64,000 nt of DNA from assembly GCF_026262505.1 (NCBI RefSeq), contig NC_067206.1:3748879-3812878 (forward strand), given 5' to 3'. The position numbers and the translations under genes are program-made. Positions 42,095-51,588 of the stretch are shown one piece after another. The DNA is from Trichomonas vaginalis G3. Lineage: Eukaryota; Parabasalia; Trichomonadida; Trichomonadidae. The notes under the pieces are model-generated. The model searched no databases, was not told the origin of the DNA, and saw only the letters and a program-made list of their open reading frames with translations. Position 1 is the first letter of the stretch. Each line of letters starts with the position of its first letter.

Positions 42095-43009
42095 ATGTTA
42101 GCAACAACAGCACCAAACTCTTTAGTCATGAATCCAACATCTATGTTAGTAGAGATGAAAAGCTTCATTCCTTCTTCATATACTTTCGAAACAACAATCC
42201 AGAAGATAAAGCAAGAACTTTTAACAAATAATTTAGATTGCACCGCACAGGATGAAACAAATGGACAGTATCTTTACGACATGCAGGACCTCATCGACCA
42301 TCTACCCAAACTTCCTGAAATCCAACAACAAAAGCTTACTATTCCCGAATTTGACGAAATAGAAGTAAAAACAACCGACTCGGTAGAAATAAAGAAGTTC
42401 ATTCGTAAGGTAAACTATGAGTTTCTAGGATTTCATTGCAACCATAAGGTTATGGACAAAGACTGCGATATGGTATATAAGAACATCTCTGACATATATA
42501 AATCTGGGGAGTTTAAGACCTACGACAACTTTGTTTCGTTAGTTGCTGAATGTGTATGGCAGATAAGAGATAAAGATAGAAGAGGTAAAGTATGGAACGA
42601 ACAGATAAAACCTGCATGTTTTGAGTTAAAGAAAACCATTGACGCTTTAGTCATACTAGCAGGTAAGGTTTCAATGTACAATGCTAAAATGAACCCGCAA
42701 TGTTCAAAATGTAAGGCAGCAATGAGGAAATATAACTACTCCGTCAAAGAGATAGAAAGAATGAGAAACGACTATGCAGATTTAAAGAAAGAAGCAGAAA
42801 AGCCAGCAGAAGATAAAATGAACATGTTAGAATTTCTGAACAAAAACTATCCAACAGCAGAAGATTTCCTTCTATCTGATGTCAAGAAGAAATATAAAGA
42901 GACTTTCGGCATAGTTAAAACATTCGATGTACTGACAGAGGAAATCGAAGCTACAAAACTGTTTAAAGTCTCACGAATTCATAACGTTTACCATGTAAAA
43001 CGCTTATAA
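42095..43009 (+). CDS. Polinton unknown protein, 304 aa, coiled coil with CxxC (copy B)
   Basis: Whole, and differs from 939-1853 by only a handful of residues. Single CxxC, helical linker and wHTH-like C-terminus as described there. It lies in the KilA cluster and has the cluster's leader. Confidence 0.75.
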   Translation: MLATTAPNSLVMNPTSMLVEMKSFIPSSYTFETTIQKIKQELLTNNLDCTAQDETNGQYLYDMQDLIDHLPKLPEIQQQKLTIPEFDEIEVKTTDSVEIKKFIRKVNYEFLGFHCNHKVMDKDCDMVYKNISDIYKSGEFKTYDNFVSLVAECVWQIRDKDRRGKVWNEQIKPACFELKKTIDALVILAGKVSMYNAKMNPQCSKCKAAMRKYNYSVKEIERMRNDYADLKKEAEKPAEDKMNMLEFLNKNYPTAEDFLLSDVKKKYKETFGIVKTFDVLTEEIEATKLFKVSRIHNVYHVKRL

Positions 43010-43450
43010 AATAACTGGGGTAGAAAAGAGGTTAGAAAAGAGGTTAGATCTAACCTTCTAACATAAACATTATTTTTGCTGAATTCCGTATGAAATTTCA
43101 TGAGTTTTGTGTGTTTTAGACCATGTTAGAAAACGTGTTAGAAAACATGTTAGATCTAACATTCTAACATAAACATTATTTTTGCTGAATTCCGTATGAA
43201 ATTTCATGAGTTTTGTGTGTTTTAGACCATGTTAGAAAACGTGTTAGAAAACATGTTAGATCTAACATTCTAACATAAACATTATTTTTGCTGAAAAATG
43301 ACCAAATTTCATGAATTTCCTCATAAGATTGCTACCCTCGAAAAACCGAGGATAGAGATTCCGTATGAAAATCATGAATTTCCTTAAGATAGAAAAAATA
43401 AAGTTAGTTTTATTTTATTTATTTTTTTTATTTTGTATGTAAGAACAGAA
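43010..43450. repeat. Tandem GATC palindrome units before the T5orf172-type gene
   Basis: Three direct units of about 105-115 bp, each with GTTAGAAAAC, TTAGATCTAA and ATAAACATTATTTTTGC, then a CCTCGAAAAACCGAGG hairpin at about 43336-43351 and the KilA-class leader. Matches 540-938 in A. Confidence 0.7.
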
Positions 43451-44065
43451 ATGTTAAAGGTTGAGTTTGAAACAGTTAAAAAGATAGACAATGAGACCAA
43501 AATAGTTAGAATAGGTGATTTAAACGTAAGATACTCAAAGAAATACAAAAAATATTCTTTGTCAGACATTTTAACACTATCTGAAGGAAAGAAAGCACAC
43601 GACTGGGTTAAAAATGCTTCAACTCAGAAAATTTTGACAAGAAATCCTGAGCTTATGATATCGGTAAGATTCTATGGAACAAGAGCATATCTTATAGACA
43701 AAAGTCTTATACCAGTAGTTTTGTTCTGGATTGACCCAGTTGTTGGATATAACTTCATAACATATGGTTCATTCGATACGGAACGTTGCAGTGAAGGCTT
43801 ACTTTACATCGTTCAGAAACCAAAGGACTTCAATACAAAGAGATATAAGATAGGAAGAACATTTAATATAACTCAAAGATATGACAGTATAGTCAATAGA
43901 GTTAAGGTTGTGTTTGTTAATGATATGAGAGCTGCTGAAACAGAACTACTTGAAAAGTTTGAGAAAATGTATGGTGCTCCCACGAAAGGTAAAGAAACGT
44001 TTGAAGTAGATGAGATAGATAGTGCTATAAAATTATTTGACGAAGTTGCTGAAAAATACATGTAA
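43451..44065 (+). CDS. KilA-N/T5orf172-type (GIY-YIG-like) protein, 204 aa
   Basis: Start at the second in-frame ATG (43451), just after the leader. The N-terminal third holds SLSDILTLSEGKKAHDWVKN (KilA-N or antirepressor-like). The C-terminal half contains LLYIVQKPKDFNTKRYKIGRT and an arginine-rich helix, AAETELLEKF, a pattern typical of T5orf172/MUG113 domains related to GIY-YIG nucleases. Probably a DNA-binding regulator or nuclease-derived protein. The fossil counterpart in A is cut by the window edge. Confidence 0.65.
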   Translation: MLKVEFETVKKIDNETKIVRIGDLNVRYSKKYKKYSLSDILTLSEGKKAHDWVKNASTQKILTRNPELMISVRFYGTRAYLIDKSLIPVVLFWIDPVVGYNFITYGSFDTERCSEGLLYIVQKPKDFNTKRYKIGRTFNITQRYDSIVNRVKVVFVNDMRAAETELLEKFEKMYGAPTKGKETFEVDEIDSAIKLFDEVAEKYM

Positions 44066-44079
44066 AGCGTTTATTTTTG

Positions 44080-44440
44080 GTCTTTTGTGAAAGTCAAAGA
44101 CGATATGTACCAAATGCAAAGTATTTTGACAGCATGTTTTGCTCCAGATACTAAGCTTCCTAAAGACTGGTTTAGGAACCAAAGCACACAAGAACTTTTG
44201 AGCGAAATTTCTCATATGTTTGCGACCGGTAGAAAACCGCGGGTCGCCAAAACTCTATGAAAATCGTAAAAGAACAGCGAGTAGGTAAAAAATCGGTCTT
44301 GCCTAAAACTCATGAAAATCGTAAAAAATTGCCAAACGGTTTGAGAGGATATTATGTACATAGACTTCTTGTAAATGCTGTAGCAATGTGGGCTTCACCT
44401 CTTCACCTAAACATTATTTTTATTGAATTCAGCAACAAAA
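44080..44440 (+). pseudogene. KilA-N gene fragment, fossil
   Basis: Duplicates parts of the next gene (44521-45345), including KDDMYQMQSILTACFAP-like and GYYVHRLLVNAVAMWAS-like stretches. Broken and internally rearranged. Shows that the KilA cluster grows by local duplication. Confidence 0.65.
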
Positions 44441-44520
44441 ATCATGAATTTCCTTAAGATAGAAAAAATAAAGTTAGTTTTATTTTTATTTATTTTTTTA
44501 TTTTGTATGTAAAGACAGAT

Positions 44521-45345
44521 ATGTCAACAACAGAGAACACAACAACAGTTATAGTCCATGAAGCTATAAATGAAGAATATGAGTGGGTTCAGTTTAACAA
44601 ACAACTCCGTCTCATTCGTTCGGTCAAAGACGATATGTACCAAATGCAAAGTATTTTGACAGCATGTTTTGCTCCAGATACTAAACACGCAGACGATTGG
44701 TTTAGGAACCAAAGCACACAAGAACTTTTGAGTGAAATTTCTCTAGACCGAGAAAAATCGGTCTTGCCTAAAACTCATGAAAATCGCAAGAATTTGGCTC
44801 CTGGTTTGAGAGGATATTATGTACATAGACTTCTTGTAAATGCTGTTGCAATGTGGGCTTCACCTCGTTATGCTTGGTATATTTACAGACTTCTTGACGA
44901 AATTCATAGACAAGAACGTGAAGAGATGGAAAAGAAACTTCAAGCAAAAGATGAAGTCATTGAAGCAAAAGACAAAAGCATTCAGAAAAGAATACCACGT
45001 TCGGTACCAAAAGGAAAGGAAAAGAACTATAAGTATATGATTTATACTGAAGAGATGGAAAATGAAGAAGATAAAGATATGGTTATGTTGCATTTAGTCA
45101 GAAGAAACAACAAAAGCTTTTACGACCTTGCTAAGATTTACAAATCTGACAGAAATTGGTTCTATCGCGAAAACTTACCGATTTCAATGACACCGAATGA
45201 AGATGTGAAACAAATAGTTCAAGATACGTTACCTCAAACACACTATGATATTAAAGGTTGTACAATTCTTACCTTCAAAGAAGATTTGCCGCTACTGAAA
45301 GAAAAAATAACAGAGTATTTTGACAACTTCAAACAAGCAGAGTAA
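44521..45345 (+). CDS. KilA-N/DUF3627-like protein, 274 aa
   Basis: Start at 44521 after the KilA-class leader. The KilA-N core spans about 30-125 (DDWFRNQSTQELLSEI, then GLRGYYVHRLLVNAVAMWASPRY). A coiled coil (about 130-165, rich in K and E) follows. The C-terminal domain (about 180-270) with YMIYTEEMEN and VMLHLVRRNNKSF resembles the DUF3627-type domain fused to KilA-N in nucleocytoplasmic viruses. Last rightward gene before the leftward capsid half. Confidence 0.75.
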   Translation: MSTTENTTTVIVHEAINEEYEWVQFNKQLRLIRSVKDDMYQMQSILTACFAPDTKHADDWFRNQSTQELLSEISLDREKSVLPKTHENRKNLAPGLRGYYVHRLLVNAVAMWASPRYAWYIYRLLDEIHRQEREEMEKKLQAKDEVIEAKDKSIQKRIPRSVPKGKEKNYKYMIYTEEMENEEDKDMVMLHLVRRNNKSFYDLAKIYKSDRNWFYRENLPISMTPNEDVKQIVQDTLPQTHYDIKGCTILTFKEDLPLLKEKITEYFDNFKQAE

Positions 45346-45354
45346 ATGAACTCT

Positions 45355-45782
45355 TTATTTTTCAAGCTTGACTTCAGATGGCTCAGGTAGCTCTATAAGG
45401 TAAATTGTCTTGTCAAATCCTTCCGACAGGAAGAACTCTTGCATCCGACAGAAAAAAATTTCCCGACAACTGGAAAAAAATTTCCCGACAACTGGAAAAA
45501 AATTTCCCGACAACTGGAAAAATTTTTCCTGTTGTTCGTCCGTAAACCATTCAAATTTTCGAAAATTGAGAACTTTTTGGTCGAACGACAGAAAAAGTTT
45601 TTCCTTCCAACAGAAAAAGTTTTTCCTTCCGACAGGAAAATATTTTCCCGACAACTGGAAAAGTTCTTCCATCCGACAGGACACAAACGAATGTCCGACG
45701 TACCACCAACCGAGTCCATTCCAAAGCCAGAAGAACCGACAGCCCCAGCACCACAACAGACTAAGACTAAACTCTTTATTTT
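45355..45782. repeat. Low-complexity tandem repeats between the two gene halves
   Basis: Repeats of TTTCCCGACAACTGGAAAAA (period about 23 bp, three in a row near 45460-45530) and of CTTCC(A/G)ACAG(A/G)AAAAGTTTTT (near 45595-45660). Frames are open on both strands because the period disrupts stops. I do not regard these as genes. A short P/Q-rich end near 45690-45790 may be the tail of a lost gene. Confidence 0.6.
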
Positions 45783-46658
45783 TTACGCTTGACTTTTTAC
45801 AATTTGAACTTTGTTTGCGTAGATATGAATTCTGAAAGAAGTATGAGGGTCTTGTATGACTTTGTACTTCTCCCATAGTTCATGTCTGTCAAACTTACCT
45901 GCCATGGACTCTTTCATAAGTTCCATGAAATCGTCTTCGGACAATCCAGGGAAGAGTATAATGTCAGTAAGTATTCTTTTAACATCCTTACTTAAACTCT
46001 TTGCTGTCTGTACACATATTACGACTGAGATGTTAAAGTGTCTGAGCTTCTTAAGAATTCGACACATATCTTGTTCTCTGTTCTTTAACAAAGGATGAGA
46101 GGCGAAATCATCTAAGATAAGAAGACACCTATGAGGGTAAGTCTTCCAATCGTAAGATTGCAATTTCTTCGAAATGTATTCTATCTCTTTCTGTTTGTTT
46201 CTGAAGTGTTTCTTCTCTAATATTCTCTGCATTTCCTCATTTGGGTCTTTAAACTTCGAATTTATATACTCATTTATAGCATTGTACTTCAAAACTCTTC
46301 TTTGGTACTTCTTTATCCAATCTAACAACTCAGTATCCTTTATACATACTAACTTAGACTTCTTTATAATATCTTTGAACGAATTGACGGTTTGATCGAA
46401 TTGACCAGATGTCGAACAAATAACAACTAACTCATAGAATGGGTTCTTCTCATCTAGTTCTTGTTGTTGTGCAGCCATTTTAAGATAAGTGAAAGTCTTA
46501 CCCGACCCAGGTGGTGCAATTAGACCTGTTATACCATTCTGAGCAAATAAGAACTTTTCATGTATGGGTTTTATCTGAGCATTTTCCAACTTCCTCTTGT
46601 TCTTGTTTAAAACATTCTCAAATTTCTTGTCAATGTCAGCAAACTTTTTTTCTAACAT
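45783..46658 (-). CDS. A32/FtsK-HerA-like DNA-packaging ATPase, 291 aa
   Basis: It hydrolyses ATP to pump the genome into capsids. Walker A APPGSGKT at residues 48-55 and Walker B CLLILDD at 178-184, followed by a helix and a conserved RHFNISVVICVQTAKS sensor-like stretch (about 209-224). Start chosen at 46658, because the upstream in-frame ATG (46760) would lie inside the divergent gene 46695-47156. Length and motif spacing fit Polinton and virophage packaging ATPases. It is a hallmark of the virus-like module with the capsid genes to its right. Confidence 0.8.
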   Translation of the reverse strand: MLEKKFADIDKKFENVLNKNKRKLENAQIKPIHEKFLFAQNGITGLIAPPGSGKTFTYLKMAAQQQELDEKNPFYELVVICSTSGQFDQTVNSFKDIIKKSKLVCIKDTELLDWIKKYQRRVLKYNAINEYINSKFKDPNEEMQRILEKKHFRNKQKEIEYISKKLQSYDWKTYPHRCLLILDDFASHPLLKNREQDMCRILKKLRHFNISVVICVQTAKSLSKDVKRILTDIILFPGLSEDDFMELMKESMAGKFDRHELWEKYKVIQDPHTSFRIHIYANKVQIVKSQA

Positions 46659-46694
46659 ATTTTTAGAAAAATTAAAATTTTTATCTTTTTGAAA

Positions 46695-47156
46695 ATGTCT
46701 AGCGATTTCGCTATCTATATTCGAGACAAACTTTTCGACAGCAAAACATCTGTCGACCATAAAATCTTACATAGTGTAAACAAGAAAGGTGAATTTGTTC
46801 TAAAGTTCTGTTTCTGGGAATATGACAAGAACCATAAAACATTAAGCAGAGCAGTCTTAAAATTTGTCAATGACAGACTTGTTGACAGAGATGACGCCGA
46901 TTGGAAAGATGAAGTCCAACAAAAATTCTTAGAATGCAAAGAAGACACATGCGCTGTTCTTGAAGATGAAATAGAAAACAGAATAGAAGAGCTATTAAAG
47001 GACAAAGAACTTTTACATAAATATGGTTCTGAGAAATTTGACATAACTCCACCAGAAAAGAAGAAGAAGAGAGAAAAGAAAGAAAAGAAAGAAAAGAAAG
47101 TAGAAGAGAAGAAAGAACCTGAACCAGTTCCAGAGAAAAAGAAATTTGACATGTAA
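46695..47156 (+). CDS. Highly charged Polinton protein, 153 aa
   Basis: Starts MSSDFAIYIRDKLFDS. The first two thirds are mixed alpha/beta and the last third is a run of K/E repeats (KKREKKEKKEKK type). No family recognised. Divergent from the ATPase across 36 nt and convergent with 47173-47592 (16-nt gap). Confidence 0.6.
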   Translation: MSSDFAIYIRDKLFDSKTSVDHKILHSVNKKGEFVLKFCFWEYDKNHKTLSRAVLKFVNDRLVDRDDADWKDEVQQKFLECKEDTCAVLEDEIENRIEELLKDKELLHKYGSEKFDITPPEKKKKREKKEKKEKKVEEKKEPEPVPEKKKFDM

Positions 47157-47172
47157 AAATAAAATTTTATTT

Positions 47173-47592
47173 TTAGAACATTTCTGGGTCAATGTCAATG
47201 TTCTCTTCCTCTTTAGGAGCAAACACTGGCTTAGACTCTAAAATCTTTTTACCTAATTTACCTTGAACTTCAACTATCTTAGACTCATAATATTCATAGT
47301 CGTCTGCTTTCTTTGGTTCATAAGGTATAACAAGTTTGTATGCTTTGCCTTCTTCGAGTTTTGAGAACCTTCTGTCAAAATTTTCTTTGACTGCTAACAA
47401 ACCTTCTATGTCTAAGTCTTCAAATTTCGCACCATTTTTAGTCACAATAGCAAACTTAACTGGTTCGATGTTCCAAACTTTGCTGAATGAAGACTTTTCA
47501 AAATGGTAGAAGTAAACATTCAAATAAGCGAATGGGTCTAGTTCTTCTTTGACTTCTGTCATGTACTTATTTACTGAGATGAATTTTGCCAT
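47173..47592 (-). CDS. Unknown protein, 139 aa, acidic tail (SSB-like?)
   Basis: Whole ORF. Central beta-rich region (about 40-110) and a C-terminal acidic tail ending IDIDPEMF, which recalls single-strand DNA-binding proteins. No motif proves this. It would suit DNA replication or packaging. Convergent with 46695-47156. Confidence 0.5.
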   Translation of the reverse strand: MAKFISVNKYMTEVKEELDPFAYLNVYFYHFEKSSFSKVWNIEPVKFAIVTKNGAKFEDLDIEGLLAVKENFDRRFSKLEEGKAYKLVIPYEPKKADDYEYYESKIVEVQGKLGKKILESKPVFAPKEEENIDIDPEMF

Positions 47593-47634
47593 CTTTTCTT
47601 CAGAATAAAAAAATATTTTTTTTTAAAAAACGTT

Positions 47635-48219
47635 TTAAAATGGTATGCCATATAGCTTCTTGAATTTGTTAAGAAGTATTTTAACGTATTTTCCATCTGT
47701 ATCTCTAGTGTTTACATAAGCATAGCCATCCTTAGTAAAACATACTTGTAATTTCCTATAGTTTACGCCGGTATAAAAGTAGAAAGAGTCTTGTTCTTCG
47801 CTATAGTAGTAAAACTCAAACGTATGCTTGCCATAGTCTGTAATTTCAATTGCTTCATCTTCTAGTTCGTCGACAAATTCGAATACAATATCTCTAAATT
47901 TGCTTTTGTTCTTATTGTTTTCAGAACGAGTAACCCAACGTAAATTTTCAAGTCTATTGTCATTTCTTATACGGTTTATATGGTCTACAAAAGGTAGATT
48001 GTTAGGGTTCGGTATAAAATGAGTTGCAATGACAACATGTTTTAAATAGTGTTTTCCACCCATCTTCATCCTAGCATATCCTTTATTTTGCTCCCATTCG
48101 CTTAAAACTCTTTTTGTCTTTTTGTTTCTGACTTCAAATGACTCACAACAGTGAATTTCATATTTCTCATCTAACAAACAAGTTTTCCAACGGTCTTCTC
48201 CAACAAACTCAGCGTACAT
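47635..48219 (-). CDS. HNH homing-type endonuclease, 194 aa
   Basis: Whole ORF. NUMOD4-like N-terminal segment (about 10-60), then an HNH core: H61, D79-H80 with N82, and NRLENLRWVT (88-97). Such enzymes cut DNA and promote spread of their own gene. It sits between the SSB-like gene and the minor capsid gene here, whereas in copy A a broken relative occupies another place (4385-4962). An independent mobile gene in Polintons is likely. Confidence 0.8.
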   Translation of the reverse strand: MYAEFVGEDRWKTCLLDEKYEIHCCESFEVRNKKTKRVLSEWEQNKGYARMKMGGKHYLKHVVIATHFIPNPNNLPFVDHINRIRNDNRLENLRWVTRSENNKNKSKFRDIVFEFVDELEDEAIEITDYGKHTFEFYYYSEEQDSFYFYTGVNYRKLQVCFTKDGYAYVNTRDTDGKYVKILLNKFKKLYGIPF

Positions 48220-48247
48220 TTTTATAAAAATAAAAAAAAATATTTTT

Positions 48248-49036
48248 TTATTCTTGAGCTATTTGTTGCATTTGTTGTTCTTGAGCTATTTGTTGTTGAA
48301 GTTGTTCTTGTAATACAATACTTTCACCAGTTGCATCTTCCAATTCGAAACTTTCTGCCGTCATTGACAAATACATAGGACATAAAAGTTTTACAGGAAC
48401 AAAGTTTGCGTCAACTAATGTCAACGTTATACTTGCCAAAGTGTTTGAGTTCACTAAGGTTGAAAATTCTGCATTCGAATGAACAATAGGCAAACCAGCA
48501 GAGAAAGTATTGTTTATACGCATAAGTATCTTTTGGTCATAGTAGTTTCTGTCGACATTCGAATAACACTTTGAACCTAAGTTTGAAACAATATATAAGA
48601 TTGGTGTGCTTAATGTCAATGGAATAGACAAACCTTGTATGACACCTTTTCCTGTTATAGGAAACTGTTGGTAGTAAAAACCAGAAATAAGTTTTGTATT
48701 ATAGCTCATATCGTTTATAGTAAACTCAGTCGGACATCCAAACATAATGAAACCTGCTCTAGTTGCAGCACATGTTACACCCGTACTTAAAGTATTAAAT
48801 AAGTCAACAAAACCTGTTGGTGGTATATCTGAGTAAGTATCTTCAAAGGAGTATTTTTTACCATTCACAACAATAAAGTCTTCTGGTGTCAAAAGAGCAA
48901 AACAGGCTTTAGTCGTCATTGTGTTTAAGGTTAGTTTACAATATCGTCCTTGAGGACTTTGTAAGTTTGTTGTTATAGAATTATATGACTCAGGGTTTTT
49001 AGTCGTAATAGTATAAACCACTATGTCTTCTGCCAT
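48248..49036 (-). CDS. Probable minor capsid (penton-type) protein, 262 aa
   Basis: Whole ORF. Mostly beta-strand pattern without charged clusters up to about residue 235, then a glutamine-rich tail with EQQMQQIAQE repeats. Length, composition and position next to the major capsid locus and ATPase match single jelly-roll penton proteins of Polintons. The call rests on context and pattern; no diagnostic motif is seen. Confidence 0.5.
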   Translation of the reverse strand: MAEDIVVYTITTKNPESYNSITTNLQSPQGRYCKLTLNTMTTKACFALLTPEDFIVVNGKKYSFEDTYSDIPPTGFVDLFNTLSTGVTCAATRAGFIMFGCPTEFTINDMSYNTKLISGFYYQQFPITGKGVIQGLSIPLTLSTPILYIVSNLGSKCYSNVDRNYYDQKILMRINNTFSAGLPIVHSNAEFSTLVNSNTLASITLTLVDANFVPVKLLCPMYLSMTAESFELEDATGESIVLQEQLQQQIAQEQQMQQIAQE

Positions 49037-49040
49037 TTAC

Positions 49041-49618
49041 TTAGCAACTAAATTTTAATGAAATGTTGTGGTCGTCAAATATTTTTATAACGTCTGGGAA
49101 ACTATATTTTAAGTTCAACGTTTCACCTCCTTTCATAACGTATATCTTGTCAATGACATTATATGAAACACCACAGCAAGCAATGTCGGGTTCTATTTCT
49201 TTGATGTTTATATCGTCTGCCTCTGTCAAAAGTTTCAATAGTTCTTTCAAAACTTCATGAGGTGCAATGACATATGAGTTCACTTTTACAGGGTTGTGTT
49301 CGACCAAGTTTAACATTATACCTAAAGCTTGACAAATCTTCTCCTGAGTTTGAAGTTTGTCTTTCAGTTTTGTAGTCGTTTCGAATATCTGCAACAGAAC
49401 TTAAGTCTCTGCTAACTTCAGGATATGTTGGTTGTTCTTTTACAGGAACTATTGTTATACCATTTGTCTTCGTATGGTTTCCCCACTTCAACATCTCTGT
49501 CTTTGACATTGACAACAACACTTTGACTGTTTGTTTGAGTTGGTGAATTTAACTTCACATCTGCCACCGCCATTAAACCTTTTGAAACACTCACGCTTCT
49601 ATTTTTCGGAAATGACAT
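49041..49618 (-). pseudogene. Unknown Polinton locus, fossil
   Basis: Start near 49618 (MSFPKNRSVSVSKG). Broken (about two breaks). The remaining segments are helical and not recognised. Adjacent to the minor capsid gene with a 4-nt gap. Confidence 0.5.
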
Positions 49619-49636
49619 TTTACTTAGAATAAAAAG
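49619..49636. promoter_or_regulatory. 18-nt divergent promoter gap
   Basis: TTTACTTAGAATAAAAAG between opposed start codons. Shares TAGAATAAAA with the gap 35206-35223, supporting a short promoter element. Confidence 0.5.
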
Positions 49637-50035
49637 ATGGACGTATTTGAGTATCTCTTCGAATTGAAGCAAAACAAAGTTTACACCACAAACAATACAA
49701 ATACATTGACAGAATAGTTCTTTATACAAAACAATGGTAAATGTTATAGAATAGCAGTCTTTGCTGAACCAAAATATTTTCATAAAGCAAAGAAAGTTGG
49801 TATAACCGAGATGGTGAAAGTTCTTGAAGCAGACAAAAATATAACAACAAAACTGACCGATATTTCTAAAGGTAAGTTTATAATACAATATTATATCAAA
49901 ACTGGCGTACTGTCAATATTTGACGGAGAGAAGTCAGTTCAAGAACAACTTACTGACCTGCTGCCAAAATCTGCTCGATGGAAGCTGTCGTTATGCCAAT
50001 CTGAGGAGCCCCAGCAGGTTTCATCGAACGAATCT
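49637..50035 (+). pseudogene. Unknown Polinton locus, fossil
   Basis: Starts MDVFEYLFELKQNKVYTTNN. Broken (about two breaks). Its end runs against the end of the capsid locus. No family recognised. Confidence 0.45.
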
Positions 50036-51556
50036 TCAAAGAGCATCTTCCGTGAAAAGTGCTATTGGTTTTGTAAACTTCTTTGCTTTCAGTTCATCTG
50101 GACCGTCTCTGTCACCAGTATATTGTATTTGAACTGTACCAACAGTTGAAATACCACCCATAAAGTCTTCTGAGTCAGCAAATGGAATGCCAAGCCAAAA
50201 GTTTGAACGGTCTCCATTTGTATATTGAGTTTTTTGAGCTCCTGTATGGGTCCATACTTTCACATATGGCATAATAGAACTTTGCATTTCAGGGTTAATG
50301 GTTGTTGTGAAGTTGTTGTTAAAGTTCATAGCATCTAATGTCAAGTTGTATGACCTCATATCCTCAACTGTAGAATATTCTTCTCTTGGATAATATTTGC
50401 CATCTATGTTTATATGGTATTTAATACCAGGGTTGTAGAAGCAAGAATAGTCATTTATAGTTCGTCTAAACAGTACAAACATAGTATCTGCATGTTTCAT
50501 TGCAGTTGTTAAAGCAATATCCGTTCTTGCACCTGGGTCAGCACTTTGGTTTCCAACTTCACCTGCAAAGTCTTTGACAGATATTTGGTGTATAGGGAAC
50601 ATAAGTGGAACTGCAATATATTTGGCAGCTAAAGCATTTGAAATATCTGGGTCCAACATATAGACTGCAAGTCTGCTTTCTATTCTCTTGCATTCAAACT
50701 TTTCGCATGTGAACTTAACTGGGTCCCAAGCAGTTCCAGCAGCATTGAAGTAGTAGTTTACTTCAGTGTTGAGGTTTGAGAAACCAAAGTCTAAGTCAAC
50801 TTTGTCTTTGCAAAAGTCGGCGAATGACGTTTTATTTGTTCCCACTACTTCTGTAAGAGTGAATGGGTCTTGTGTTGGTGCAATGACTAAGTTATTTTTG
50901 CTTGGAGTAAGTTCAATAGAAATTTTTCCTGCCCAGTTTGGCAAGTATCTTAAAAACCTGAAGATGAGGAAAGATGACAAAGGAACTCTAAGTTTCAGTT
51001 TTACTTTAGTGACAGCATTTCCATCTGAACCAGAAAGGTTAACATAAACTCCTGGAACGTTAGGGTCAAGTCTTCTTATTTTCTCAATAGTTGCATACTG
51101 GTCTGTTTTGTTCTCTAGCTTGTGGTTGTACTGAGTTTCTCAAAGCGAACCATTCATAGTTTGCCCATGTTACTGTTTGAACTAAGTCAGAGTTAGAATA
51201 TATCTTATATCCCATGAAAACTTCTGGAGCATATTGGTATCCGACATAGAAAATTCCATTGCAACCTTCTTGTCAGACAACTTGGCAGAAGGTTTTATTT
51301 CAATGTCTTGTTCCACGTATAAGAAAGAGTTGTCAATAGAAATTATATGAAACCTGTCGCAAGCAATATCTACTGTTGTTGAAGAACCTTCTCCAAACTC
51401 ACCTACGTTTCCATAAGAAACAGCAGTTGTATATTCGTAAGTTCCAGGAACTATTTCTGACCTTCTAATGGCATTGTCGCATTCGTTATACCATTCGGAA
51501 ACATTTCCATTCATAGCATCCAAAACTGTTGGCGTTATATTCTGAGCGGCGTACAT
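50036..51556 (-). pseudogene. Probable major capsid protein locus, fossil (copy B)
   Basis: About 1.5 kb of beta-rich protein sequence, starting MYAAQNITPTVLDAMNGNVS after the leader TATTTTTACTCATATGAAATG. Length class, strand-rich composition, repeated aromatic loops and the location between large structural genes and the ATPase fit a double jelly-roll major capsid protein. Not in one frame: about two breaks. The same locus starts at 63138 in copy C. The assignment needs a structure or profile comparison. Confidence 0.55.
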
Positions 51557-51588
51557 TTCATATGAGTAAAAATATAGAATAGTTGGAT

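Noticed and set aside
45355-45876. Several cysteine- and phenylalanine-rich frames on both strands
   Set aside because: They are translations of short tandem repeats between convergent genes.
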